Below are positions 29,605 through 38,981 of a stretch of 51,159 bases of DNA, one piece after another (position 1 is the first letter of the stretch; the number at the start of each line of letters is the position of its first letter). The notes under the pieces are model-generated. The model was not told the origin of the DNA. It searched no databases and worked only from the letters and a program-made list of their open reading frames with translations. The stretch is from Alphaproteobacteria bacterium (GTDB lineage: Bacteria; Pseudomonadota; Alphaproteobacteria; JAEULC01). The stretch covers positions 1 to 51,159 of the forward strand of contig JAKLKW010000034.1 of the NCBI GenBank assembly GCA_023150455.1. The letters are read 5' to 3'. The translations under genes and the position numbers were made by a program.

Positions 29605-30783
29605 TCACTGCGCCTTCTTGCCCCACGCCTCGAGCACCGAGAGCTTGCCGCCGTCGTAGCCGACCACGTAGAGCTGGTGCGCGCCCTGGTGGTCCTCGGG
29701 CGAGAAGCTGAGCTTGCCGGCGACGATGCCGGTGTCGAAGTCCTTCAGCTTCTCCATCTCCGCGACGAACTTCTCGCGCGTCAGGTCGCGGCCGATCTTG
29801 TTGAGGACATGCACGATGGCGACGGCGCTGCCGGGGCCGTAGAAGGTGAAGTCGGTCATCTGCTGGCCGGCCGGCAGGTTCGGCACGATCATGTCGCGCG
29901 CCTTCTTCATGCCCGGCCCGTCGGTCAGGTCCTTGTACTGGAACACCTGGAAGAAGCCCTCCATCGGCTCGCGCGCGCCGAGGCGCTTCTCGGTGTTGAC
30001 GTAGTCGGCGCCCATCGAGCCGACCTTCGGGGCGGCCAGCCCGTACTTGTGGGCATCGCGCAGGAAGATCGCGAGCTCGGGCTCGTAGAGCGCGACGCCG
30101 ACGAAGTCGAGATTGGCCTCCTTCAGCTTCAGCACCTGGGCCGTGGCGTCGGTCTGGCCGCGCTCCATCGTGACCTCGATCGCCGGCGCGACGCCCGCGG
30201 CCTTCAGCTGGTCGCGCATCGGGTCGAGATAGCCCTTGGCCCATTCGTTGGTGTGGCCGATCAGGCCGATCTTCCTGGCGCCCGGCTTCGAGAGGGCGAA
30301 CTTGCCCATGTTGACGCCGGCGTCGCGGCTGGTCTGCGAGCCGTGGAAGATGTTCTTGGCGACCGGCTCGGTGATCTTCTGGTTGACCGCGGTGGACACG
30401 ACCCAGGGAACGCCGGACTCCTCGATCACCGGCCGCATCGCCAGCGCCACGCCCGAGCAGATGCCGCCGTTGATGAGGAAGACCTTGTCCTCGTGGATCA
30501 GCTTCTTGGCGACCGCGACGCCTTTCGCCTCGTTGCAGGCGTAGTCGGCGAGGATCGCCTCGATCTTGCGGCCGTGCACGCCGCCCTGGTCGTTGACCCA
30601 CTTGTAGTAGGCGGCGATGCCGTAGGCGGCGGCGCCGAAGCTCGCATTCGGGCCGGTCAGCGGCCCGGGAATGCCGATCTTGATGGTCGTGTCGGTGACG
30701 CCGGTGCGGTCCTGTGCAACGGCCGGTGCGACCGCCAGCGCCGCGAGCGCCGCGCCCGCAAGTGCGATTGCGAACCTAGCCAT
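29605..30783 (-). CDS. livK: Branched-chain-type ABC transporter substrate-binding protein
   Basis: The 392-residue periplasmic protein of the Peripla_BP_6 fold has a signal peptide (residues 1-22, AVAPAVA|Q) and then TIKIGIPGPLTGPNASFG. The domain-swap hinge regions (INGGICSGVALAMRPVIEE, GLIGHTNEWAKGY) are clear. ATG 30783 was chosen because GAGGAGGGGAGC precedes it and the signal peptide begins there. An upstream ATG at 30819 lacks these. Ligands in this family range from Leu/Ile/Val to amides, urea and aromatics; the linked dipeptidase homologue suggests a peptide-like or amide compound. It is the first gene of the operon. Confidence 0.93.
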   Translation of the reverse strand: MARFAIALAGAALAALAVAPAVAQDRTGVTDTTIKIGIPGPLTGPNASFGAAAYGIAAYYKWVNDQGGVHGRKIEAILADYACNEAKGVAVAKKLIHEDKVFLINGGICSGVALAMRPVIEESGVPWVVSTAVNQKITEPVAKNIFHGSQTSRDAGVNMGKFALSKPGARKIGLIGHTNEWAKGYLDPMRDQLKAAGVAPAIEVTMERGQTDATAQVLKLKEANLDFVGVALYEPELAIFLRDAHKYGLAAPKVGSMGADYVNTEKRLGAREPMEGFFQVFQYKDLTDGPGMKKARDMIVPNLPAGQQMTDFTFYGPGSAVAIVHVLNKIGRDLTREKFVAEMEKLKDFDTGIVAGKLSFSPEDHQGAHQLYVVGYDGGKLSVLEAWGKKAQ

Positions 30784-30937
30784 GCTCCCCTCCTCTGCGA
30801 CTGCTGCAAGTAAGCGCATTCAGGCTGTATGACCGAGGCTCCAGATTGGGCCAATTCCGCTCCCCCAGCAAGGCGGCTTGACCAGCACCGCCCGGAAGCA
30901 CGGCGTTCGCAAGGATGAACGCCTGCCGCCGCCCGCC

Positions 30938-31270
30938 TCACGCCCGCCCGTACAGCTTGCGCAGCTCCTCCTTCGCCGCGTTCAGCACGCGCTTGCGGGC
31001 CTCGGGCAAGTTCTTTCCGGCGCGATTGATGTAGAAGTTCAGCATCGACATGGCGGACTGGAACGCGCCGGCCTTGCGGTGGGTGCTCTCGTCGGCCGAG
31101 CGCTTGAGCGATTGCGCGATGGCCTTGGCGCCGGGCAGCGAGAACACGTGCGGCTCGAGGTCGAGCGCGCTGCTCTTCTTGGTCACCTCGGCGGACCAGT
31201 ACTTGCGCCGTGCCGCCGTCGCCTTGGCGGCGGCCGTCTCCTTCGCGGATTTCCTCGTTGCTCGCGGCAT
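30938..31270 (-). CDS. DUF3175 protein
   Basis: The 110-residue basic protein has a Lys/Ala-rich N-terminal tail (residues 1-20) and the DUF3175 core: ALDLEPHVFSLPGAKAIAQS, LKRSADESTHRKAGAFQSAM, SMLNFYINRAGKNLP. Function is unknown. Family members are small, highly positive and often near stress or DNA-related genes, so a nucleic-acid role is possible but unproven. ATG 31270 was chosen, with GGGAGGCGGGG upstream; a longer frame to 31375 adds low-complexity residues only. It lies between the liv operon and the cyclase relic, same strand. Confidence 0.8.
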   Translation of the reverse strand: MPRATRKSAKETAAAKATAARRKYWSAEVTKKSSALDLEPHVFSLPGAKAIAQSLKRSADESTHRKAGAFQSAMSMLNFYINRAGKNLPEARKRVLNAAKEELRKLYGRA

Positions 31271-31295
31271 GGTTCCCCGCCTCCCGGGCCGGGCG

Positions 31296-31661
31296 TCAGG
31301 CGTCGTGAACGCCAAGCCCGGCCGCCGGCTGGCCGCGCGGCGCTTCCGCGGCCCCGCGCAGGCGGCGCACGGCAATCTTCTCGCTGCGGCCCTTGACCTG
31401 CAAGGCCTCGGCCGGACCGAACCCGGCGTCGGCCGCGATCTCGCCGGCCGCCGCGGCCGAGCACAGGCGCGCGGCGATGTTGACGCTGTCGCCGATCACG
31501 GTGAAGTCGCGCCGCTCCGCCGGTCCGATCGCGCCCGAGATCACCTCGCGCGCGGCGAGCGCCGTCAGCGTCACCAGCACCAGCACGAAGGCGACGAGGC
31601 CGGGGACGATGCGCCGGCGAAACCGCCCGAGCAGCGGGAAGGGACGGTCGTCGACGATCAA
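31296..31661 (-). pseudogene. Class III adenylate/guanylate cyclase relic (TM segment + catalytic C-half)
   Basis: A frame of about 121 codons from TTG 31661 (GGAGG four bases upstream) encodes a short lead, one transmembrane helix (IVPGLVAFVLVLVTLTALA) and, directly after it, the second half of a class III cyclase domain: GAIGPAERRDFTVIGDSVNI, then AARLCSAAAAGEI. The first half of the catalytic domain, which carries the metal-binding aspartates, is missing, so it cannot make cAMP alone. An internal deletion in a CHASE2-type membrane cyclase is the simplest origin. The frame is still open, so a truncated membrane protein could be produced. Confidence 0.65.
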
Positions 31662-31692
31662 GATGCCTCCGCGCGCGGCAAGCCGCTTCGCG

Positions 31693-32462
31693 TCAGGCCG
31701 GCAGGGTCCAGAACTCCTCGGTCGCCACCAGCTTCGCCACCGCCTCGGCGGCGGCGTCGAGCAGGCGCTCGCCCTTTTCCGCGGTCGCGGCGCGCGGGTC
31801 GCCGATCGCGCCGTGGCTGGTGCGCGACTTGAAGGAGCGATAGCGCACGGCCGCCTCGGTGCCGACGGCGTCCTTGAGCTCGCGGCCGGTCGGGCCGACG
31901 GCGCCTTGCGCGCGCGCCATGTCGACCAGGTCGGGCGCGAGCGCCAGCAGCATCGAGGTCTCGGCCTCGCAGGCATGGCGCACGTTGGCCTGGCGCTCCA
32001 GGATCTTGCCGAAGGCGTCGGCCGCGAGCAGCCAGTAGGACGTCGTCGCGATCGGCGCGTCGAACTCGATGGCGAAGTCGTTGACGATGGCGGTCAGCGC
32101 CGCGATGTTGCCGCCGTGGCCGTTGAGCAGCAGCACGCGGCGGAACCCGTCCTTGAGGATCGAGCGCACCAGGCAGCGCAGCAGCGCGTGGAAGGTGGCG
32201 AGATCGAGCGACAGCGTGCCGCCCAGGCTCAGGTGATGCTCCGCGAGCCCGCTCCAGACCGTGGGCGCGACCACGACCGGCGTCCGCTGGGCGGCGCGCC
32301 GCGCGGCGCGGTGGGCGACCTCGCCGGCGAGCAGCGCGTCGACCTGGGTCGGCAGGTGCGGCCCGTGCTGCTCGGTCGAGCCGACCGGCAGGATGACCAC
32401 GGCATTGCGCGCGGCCAGCGCGTTGAGCTCGCCGGCCTTGAGCCGCCACCATTCCACCTCGT

Positions 32463-32466
<4 letters not shown>
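31693..32466 (-). CDS. Creatininase-family amidohydrolase
   Basis: The 257-residue protein has the metal-binding signatures [18 protein letters not shown] (Glu, His, Asp), LLLNGHGGN (His) and HACEAETS (Glu). Family members hydrolyse cyclic amides such as creatinine or formamides (ArfB/MftE types). It overlaps the ABC ATPase gene end by 4 bp and is the last intact gene of the polar amino-acid transporter operon, so its substrate is probably the imported nitrogenous compound or a derivative. Confidence 0.9.
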
Positions 32467-33260
<794 letters not shown>

Positions 33261-33265
33261 CGCGG

Positions 33266-33931
33266 TCAGACCCGGCTTGCCGTCATGCGCCGCTCGAGCG
33301 CCTGGAACGCGAGCGCGATCGGGTAGGTCAGCACGAAATAGGCGACGGCGACGATCGTCAGCGTTTCCACGGGTCGGAAGGTCTCCAGCGCAATCAGCTG
33401 ACCGACGCGCAGCAGCTCGGGCGTGCCGATCGCGGTCGCGAGCGCGGTTCCCTTGACCAGGTAGATCACCGTCGTGCCGGTCGCCGGCAGGACGTTGCGC
33501 AGCGCCTGCGGCAGGACGACGAAGCGCAGCGTGTCGCCGAGCCCGAGGCCCAGCACCCGCGCCGCCTGCCACTGCGTGCGGTCGACGCCGAGGATGCCGG
33601 CGCGGAAGATCTCGGCGAAGAACGCGGCGATGTTCAGGCCCAGCGCGACCGCCGCCGACCAGAACGCGTCCAGGTCGTGCCCGACCAGCGCCGGCAGGCC
33701 GTAGTAGAGCCAGACGATCTGGACCAACGGCGGCGTCGTGCGGAAGAACTCGATATAGGCATAGGCCGGCCAGTCGAGCCAGGCGAAGCCGGAGTAGCGG
33801 GCGAGCGCCAGCACGAGCCCGATGACGAGGCCCAGGGCGACGCTGACGGCGCTGAGGCCGATCGTCACGACGATGCCGTCGAGCAGATCCGGCAGATAGC
33901 CGAGAATCGGCCCGAACTGCAGATCGCCCAT
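33266..33931 (-). CDS. Polar amino-acid ABC transporter permease (HisM/GlnP type)
   Basis: The 221-residue permease has five hydrophobic helices, the [21 protein letters not shown] signature of PAAT permeases and the EAA-type loop ([20 protein letters not shown]). The start is at ATG 33931 ([10 protein letters not shown]); an upstream continuation of the frame overlaps the binding-protein gene out of phase. It probably pairs with the second permease at 34854-35519. Confidence 0.93.
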   Translation of the reverse strand: MGDLQFGPILGYLPDLLDGIVVTIGLSAVSVALGLVIGLVLALARYSGFAWLDWPAYAYIEFFRTTPPLVQIVWLYYGLPALVGHDLDAFWSAAVALGLNIAAFFAEIFRAGILGVDRTQWQAARVLGLGLGDTLRFVVLPQALRNVLPATGTTVIYLVKGTALATAIGTPELLRVGQLIALETFRPVETLTIVAVAYFVLTYPIALAFQALERRMTASRV

Positions 33932-33960
33932 GGGCGCCCGCCCGCTCTCCCTTGCGCCCG

Positions 33961-34779
33961 CTACTCGGCGGCCTTGATCTGCTCGGCCGTCATGAACTGC
34001 TTGACCAGCGCGGCGAGCTGGCCGGAATCGCGCAGCTTCTTGGTGAAGCCGCCGATATAGTCGGCCATCTTCTTGTCGCCCTTCATGTAGGCGTAGCCGA
34101 CCTTGCAGGCGCGCACGTCGAGAGGCTTGTTGTGCCCGGGGAAGATCTTGATCTTGTCGCCGAAGGCGGCGAGCGCGACCGTCGTCTGGATCGGCGTGTC
34201 GAGCACGACCGCGTCGGCGCGCCCGGCGATCACCTCCTGGATCAGGTCGGCCGAGGTCGACTGGCCGAACGCCTTGAGCGTCGCCTTGGGCGCGACCTCC
34301 TTCGCGACCGATTCCGACCACGAGCCGCCGGGCACGGCGAAGATCACCTCCGGCCGGTTGAAGGCCTCGATCGAGGTGAGGCCCTTGGTGTTGTTCGCCG
34401 CCGTGGTCAGCGTCGCGCCGATCGTGATGTAGCTCTCGCTGAAATCCACCACTTCCTTGCGCTTGTCGGTGATGCACAGCGCCGGGACGATGTCCCACTT
34501 CTTGCTCTCGATGCCGGCGACCGCGGTCGCCCACTCGGAGTTGACGACGTTGAGCTTGACGCCGAGATCGGCGGCCATGCGCTTCATGACCTCGACGTCC
34601 ATGCCGACGTATTCGCCGTTCGGCCGGCGCGAGATCAGCGGCCGGTACAGCACGCCGGCCACGCGCAGCTCGCCGCGCTGCTTGATGTCGTCCAGCACGC
34701 TCTGCGCCGCGCCCGGCGACGGCACCGACGTCACGAGCAGGGCGGACGCGGCCGCCGTCAGAACCAAGAACCTGTTCAT
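33961..34779 (-). CDS. Polar amino-acid ABC transporter substrate-binding protein (SBP family 3)
   Basis: The 272-residue protein has a signal peptide ending near AAQ (residue 26) and the SBP_bac_3 core: [59 protein letters not shown]. It captures a polar or charged amino-acid-like ligand in the periplasm. Two permease genes flank it, and the whole set is under the FadR-type regulator upstream. Confidence 0.93.
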   Translation of the reverse strand: MNRFLVLTAAASALLVTSVPSPGAAQSVLDDIKQRGELRVAGVLYRPLISRRPNGEYVGMDVEVMKRMAADLGVKLNVVNSEWATAVAGIESKKWDIVPALCITDKRKEVVDFSESYITIGATLTTAANNTKGLTSIEAFNRPEVIFAVPGGSWSESVAKEVAPKATLKAFGQSTSADLIQEVIAGRADAVVLDTPIQTTVALAAFGDKIKIFPGHNKPLDVRACKVGYAYMKGDKKMADYIGGFTKKLRDSGQLAALVKQFMTAEQIKAAE

Positions 34780-34853
34780 CTCACCAGTCTCCCTCGTTGT
34801 GCGGGCTTGGCCCGCGGTTGCCGGCGGCCGCTTCCCCTCAAGAGCCGCACCGC

Positions 34854-35519
34854 CTAGTCGCTGCGGAACGCCAGGCTGCTTTGCCGCTCGAGCGCGGCGG
34901 CCAGCAGCACCAGCGGCCAGGTCAACACGAAGTAGATGAACGCGACCAAGGTCAGCACCTCGATCGGCCGGAAGGTCTCGGAGGCCAGGATCCAGCCCCG
35001 GTTCATGATCTCGGGCATGGCGATCACGGCGGCCAGCGACGACTGCTTGAGGAGGCTGACCAGCGTGTTGCAGGACGGCGCCAGGATCAGCCGCAGCGTC
35101 TGCGGCAGCACGACCCACCACAGGCGCTGCCAGGGCGAAAGGCCCAGCACCTGGCTCGCGTCCCACTGGCCGCGCGGCACGGCCAGGATGCCGCCGCGGA
35201 AGATCTCGGCCATCTGCGCGCTGGTGCTGCAGGCCAGCGCGCCGGCCACCACCGTGAAGGCGTCGAGCTTGATCCCGGCGATCACGGGCAGCGCGTAGTA
35301 GGCCCAGACGATGTGCATCAGCGGCGGCGTGGTGCGGAAGAACTCGATCCAGGCGAGCGCGCCCTGCGACAGGCCGGGAACGCGGGCGATCCGCGTCATC
35401 GCGATCGGCAGCGCGGCGAGGGTGCCGACGGCGAAGGCCGCCAGCGTCAGCGCGAGCGTGAGCGGTACGCCCAGCAGCAGGAGGGGGAAGTCGCCGATGA
35501 CCGCATCCAGGCGAAACAT
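34854..35519 (-). CDS. Polar amino-acid ABC transporter permease (HisQ type)
   Basis: The 221-residue permease has the [22 protein letters not shown] signature region and the EAA loop (GLSPWQRLWWVVLPQTLRLIL). It is the second membrane subunit of the importer and lies 20 bp after the GntR gene. A 74-bp gap follows before the binding protein. Confidence 0.93.
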   Translation of the reverse strand: MFRLDAVIGDFPLLLLGVPLTLALTLAAFAVGTLAALPIAMTRIARVPGLSQGALAWIEFFRTTPPLMHIVWAYYALPVIAGIKLDAFTVVAGALACSTSAQMAEIFRGGILAVPRGQWDASQVLGLSPWQRLWWVVLPQTLRLILAPSCNTLVSLLKQSSLAAVIAMPEIMNRGWILASETFRPIEVLTLVAFIYFVLTWPLVLLAAALERQSSLAFRSD

Positions 35520-35539
35520 CGCGACTCCTCCCGGCCTGC

Positions 35540-36319
35540 CTAGCGCCGCGGGCGCCGGGGTCGTGCGCCCGCTGCGGCCGCGGCAGCGGCATCCGCGCGC
35601 GCACGCGCCGCGCGTTCGCGCGCGTCGATCTCGGCCAGCGCGATCGGGCCGACCTGGAAATGGAACCGGATGGCGCGGTCGGCCGCCTGGACGCTTCGGG
35701 CGGCGACGGCGTCATGGATGCGCCGGTGCGCTTCCCAGGTCTGGCGGCAGGTTTCGCGGCTGAAGCGATGCCCGGCGCCTTCCGTGCGCACGTCCAGGAG
35801 CGGCGCCAGCAGGTCCTCGAGCACGGCGTTGTGCGCGGCATGGGCAAGGGCGAGGTGGAACTCGCGATTGAGCGCCCAGCTCGTCTCGTAGTCCGGCGGC
35901 AGCGGATCGGCGCGCGCGAGGATCGCGCCCATGGCGGCGAGGTCGGCTCGGGTCGCCCGCTCCGCCGCCAGGCGGATGATCTGGCCTTCCAGCAGCCGGC
36001 GCGCCTCCCACAGGTCGCGGATGCCGATGCGCTGCATGGCGAGGTTGAACATGGTCGGGTCGTAGATCAGCGGCATCCAGCGGAACGGCCGCACCACCGT
36101 GCCGCTGCCGTGGCTCGCCTCGACCACGTTGAGCGCGGCGAGGCGCTGCACCGCCTCGCGGATCACGGCGAGCCCGACGCCCATCGACTGCGCCAGGTCG
36201 CGCTGCGACGGCAGCCGGTGGCCGGGCGCCAGCTCGCCGGTGGCGATGCGCGCCAGGATCATCTGCGCCACCTGGTCGGGCAGCGTCTGCACGACCGGGC
36301 TCGGCCACGCTTTCGTCAT
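35540..36319 (-). CDS. GntR-family regulator, FadR/FCD subfamily
   Basis: The 259-residue protein has an N-terminal winged helix (LPDQVAQMILARIATGELAPG, LPSQRDLAQSMGVGLAVIRE) and a C-terminal FCD domain with metal/ligand His candidates (NREFHLALAHAAHNAVLEDLL, WEAHRRIHDAV). The C-terminus is an unusual Ala/Arg-rich tail. ATG 36319 has GGGAGGGGG upstream. It is divergent from the enolase-superfamily gene, so it probably controls both the transporter operon and the catabolic genes. A short inverted repeat, TCTT-A-AAGA (36346-36354), lies in the 76-bp shared promoter region. Confidence 0.9.
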   Translation of the reverse strand: MTKAWPSPVVQTLPDQVAQMILARIATGELAPGHRLPSQRDLAQSMGVGLAVIREAVQRLAALNVVEASHGSGTVVRPFRWMPLIYDPTMFNLAMQRIGIRDLWEARRLLEGQIIRLAAERATRADLAAMGAILARADPLPPDYETSWALNREFHLALAHAAHNAVLEDLLAPLLDVRTEGAGHRFSRETCRQTWEAHRRIHDAVAARSVQAADRAIRFHFQVGPIALAEIDARERAARARADAAAAAAAGARPRRPRR

Positions 36320-36395
36320 TGCGCCCCCTCCCGCCGGTGATAAAGTCTTAAAGAGTTCGGAACACCCGGTCAATCCGGGAAACCAGGGGAGCGCC

Positions 36396-37526
36396 ATGAA
36401 GATCACCAAGGTTCGCACGGTGCCGGTGTGGGGTCGCCGCCGCCGGCCGTTCGGCACGGTGACGCGCACGGCCCTGGGTGCCGCCGCGATCTCGGACTAC
36501 ACGATCGTCTTCGTCGACACCGACGCCGGCATCACCGGCCTGGGCGAGGTGTGCTCGGTGTTCAAGCGGCGCGGCGCGCTGCTGCGCTCGGACGTCGACA
36601 TGGCGCTGGCGCCGGCGGTGACCGGCGAGGACCCGTTCCGCATCGCCCATCTGGTACGCAAGATGGACCAGGCGCTCGACGGCGTGGAAGAGGCCAAGGC
36701 CGGCATCGAGATGGCGCTGTGGGACATCGTCGGCAAGGCCCTGAAGACGCCGGTCTACAACCTGCTGGGCGGCAAGGTGCGCGAGCGCATCCCGCTCAGC
36801 TATTCGATCCCCTTCGGCACGCCCGAGCAGATGGCCGCCTTCGCCGTGGAGCGCGTCAAGGCGGGACACCGGACCATCAAGGTCAAGGTCGGCAGCGAGG
36901 ACGGGCCGCGCGACATCGCCGCGGTCAAGGCGATCCGGGCCGCGATCGGGCCGGACGTCAAGCTCAGGGTCGACGGCAACATGGGCTGGCCGACCGCGAA
37001 GCACGCCATCCGCATGATCCGCGCCATGGAGCCGTGGGACATCGAGCTGGTCGAGCAGCCGCTGCCGGCGCACGACCTCGACGGCATGGCCGAGGTCCGC
37101 CGCAGCATCGGCGTCCCGCTGATGGCGGACGAGAGCATCCGCAACCCGCTGAGCGCGATGGAGGTGATCCGCCGCGGCGCCGCCGACATCGCCAACGTCT
37201 ACGTGACCGAGGCGGGCGGCCTGCTCAACGCCATGAAGATCTTCGCGATGTGCGAGGTCGCCGGCATGCCCTGCATGATCGGCAGCATGCCGGAGTTCGG
37301 CATCGGCACCGCGGCGCAGATCCATCTCGGCGTGGCGATGACCAACCTCGGGCCCGACAGCGACACCTGCGGCGTGCTCTATCACGAGGAGGACCTGCTG
37401 GCGACGCCGCTCCGGATCGAGGACGGATTTTCCTATCCGCCGGAAGGCCCCGGTCTCGGCGTCGAGATAGACCGGAAGGTGTTCGAGCGCTGGCAGCGGA
37501 GCCCGCCGGCCGACGCCGCGGAGTGA
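36396..37526 (+). CDS. Enolase-superfamily (mandelate racemase/muconate lactonizing) enzyme
   Basis: The 376-residue protein shows the superfamily layout: an N-terminal capping domain and a barrel with the KxK catalytic lysines (IKVKVGSEDG) and metal ligands Asp (LRVDGN), Glu (LVEQPLP) and Asp (MADESI). The C-terminal Glu motif is MPEFGIGTAAQIHLG. The usual second acid/base Lys on strand 6 is replaced (NVYVTEAGG, Tyr at that place), so the reaction is probably not a simple epimerisation. Substrates are carboxylates whose alpha-proton is removed. The ATG at 36396 has AGGGGAGCGCC upstream; an earlier open frame overlaps the divergent regulator. Confidence 0.9.
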   Translation: MKITKVRTVPVWGRRRRPFGTVTRTALGAAAISDYTIVFVDTDAGITGLGEVCSVFKRRGALLRSDVDMALAPAVTGEDPFRIAHLVRKMDQALDGVEEAKAGIEMALWDIVGKALKTPVYNLLGGKVRERIPLSYSIPFGTPEQMAAFAVERVKAGHRTIKVKVGSEDGPRDIAAVKAIRAAIGPDVKLRVDGNMGWPTAKHAIRMIRAMEPWDIELVEQPLPAHDLDGMAEVRRSIGVPLMADESIRNPLSAMEVIRRGAADIANVYVTEAGGLLNAMKIFAMCEVAGMPCMIGSMPEFGIGTAAQIHLGVAMTNLGPDSDTCGVLYHEEDLLATPLRIEDGFSYPPEGPGLGVEIDRKVFERWQRSPPADAAE

Positions 37527-37543
37527 GGGGAGACGATGGCAGC

Positions 37544-38956
37544 ATGACCGCGCCCCAGACCTGCGACCTGATCGTCCGCAACGCCTGCGTGCTCGCGATG
37601 GACGCCGCGCGGTCGGTTCACCCGTCCGGCGCCGTCGCCGTGCGCGGCCACACCATCGCCGCGGTCGGGCCGGAGGCCGACGTGCTCGCCGCGTGGCGGG
37701 CGGTGCGCGTGATCGACGCCGCCGGCGCCGTCGTCCATCCCGGGTTCGTCGACGCCCATCTGCACGTCAACGCGCAGACCTGCCGCGGCTACTTCCGCGG
37801 CGACGCGAGCAAGGGCGGCGGCGGCGGGCCGAGCTACGCCGACTGGAAGGCGGCGCTGACGCCCGAGGACGAGCAGGCGGCGGCCGCGCTCGCCTCGGTC
37901 GAGATGCTGCGCCACGGCATCACCGCCTTCGTCGAGCCGGGCAGCGCCTTCGATCCCGACGCCGTCGCCGCGGCGACGCAGGCGGTCGGCGTGCGCTGCA
38001 CGCTGGCCGATCCCTATCTGTGGGACGACACCGAGACGATGAAGACCATTCCGGGCCTCTTGAGCCCGAGCCTCGCCAGGCGCGTGCCGCCCGAACGCGA
38101 CCGCTGCTTCAAGCTGCTCGGCGGCCAGCTCCACCGCAATCGCGACAAGGACGGCATCACCCACGGCCATGTGGCGCTCTACGGCGAGGGCACGGCGTCG
38201 GACGAGCTGCTGCGCGCCGCGAAGGCGCTGGCCGACCGCGAGGGCGTCGTCTTCAACAGCCATATCGGCTTCGACATCGACCTGGCCGAGGCGATGGAGA
38301 AGCGCTGGCGCAAGCCGCGCTTCGTGCACCTGGCCGAGCTCGGCGTGCTCGGGCGGAACGCCACCTTCGTCCACATGAACCTGATCCGCGACGAGGAGGT
38401 CGAGCCGATCCTCGCGTCCGGCGCCAGCAGCGTGTGGTGCCCGTTCGCCTACGCGTCCCGCGCCACGGTGCTGCGCCGCCCGACGCGCCTGCCCGAGATG
38501 AAGCGCAAGGGCGCCACGGTCGCGCTCGGCACCGATTCCGCGCGCCAGAGCTCGGCCGGCGACGCCGGGTTCCTCGCCTTCGTCATGTCGGCGGAGGTCG
38601 GCCAGACGCTGGCGGCCGAGGAAGTGCTGGAGATGCAGACGCTGGGCAGCGCGCGCGCCGCCGGGCTGGACGGCCTCGTCGGCAGCATCGAGCCGGGCAA
38701 GCGCGCCGACATCGTCGTGCGCTCCTCCCGTCTCGCCGAGCTCGGCCCCTGCATCGACCCGGTGCACCAGCTGATCGCGGTCGGCCACGGCGCCACCGCC
38801 GACACCGTCCTGGTCAACGGCCGCATCGTCATGCGCGGCGGCCGTCCGACCCTGGTCGACGAGGGCGCCGTGATGGCCGCGGCGCGGGCGTCGGCCCGGG
38901 GCGTCGCCGAGCGGCTGGACATCAAGCCGCCCGGCATGTGGGTCGGCAGGGCCTGA
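37544..38956 (+). CDS. Amidohydrolase, chlorohydrolase/MTA-SAH deaminase group
   Basis: The 470-residue metal-dependent hydrolase of the AHS subtype III group has metal ligands HPGFVDAHLHVN (HxH), NSHIGF (His), FVHMNL (His) and ALGTDSA (Asp). The C-terminal strand returns to the small beta-sandwich domain (IEPGKRADIVVRS, DTVLVNGRIVMRGG). These enzymes deaminate purine, triazine or guanidine-like compounds. Start ATG 37544 follows GAGGGGAG and overlaps a three-codon reading frame (ATG 37536). It is co-transcribed with the enolase-superfamily gene (17-bp gap). Confidence 0.9.
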   Translation: MTAPQTCDLIVRNACVLAMDAARSVHPSGAVAVRGHTIAAVGPEADVLAAWRAVRVIDAAGAVVHPGFVDAHLHVNAQTCRGYFRGDASKGGGGGPSYADWKAALTPEDEQAAAALASVEMLRHGITAFVEPGSAFDPDAVAAATQAVGVRCTLADPYLWDDTETMKTIPGLLSPSLARRVPPERDRCFKLLGGQLHRNRDKDGITHGHVALYGEGTASDELLRAAKALADREGVVFNSHIGFDIDLAEAMEKRWRKPRFVHLAELGVLGRNATFVHMNLIRDEEVEPILASGASSVWCPFAYASRATVLRRPTRLPEMKRKGATVALGTDSARQSSAGDAGFLAFVMSAEVGQTLAAEEVLEMQTLGSARAAGLDGLVGSIEPGKRADIVVRSSRLAELGPCIDPVHQLIAVGHGATADTVLVNGRIVMRGGRPTLVDEGAVMAAARASARGVAERLDIKPPGMWVGRA

Positions 38957-38981
38957 TCGCGCGGCCCGTCCCGACGAACCG

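Noticed and set aside
27034-30813. 1259-codon + strand frame opposite the liv operon
   Set aside because: Antisense shadow with a Gln/His/Arg/Asp-rich composition; the minus-strand transporter genes are unambiguous.
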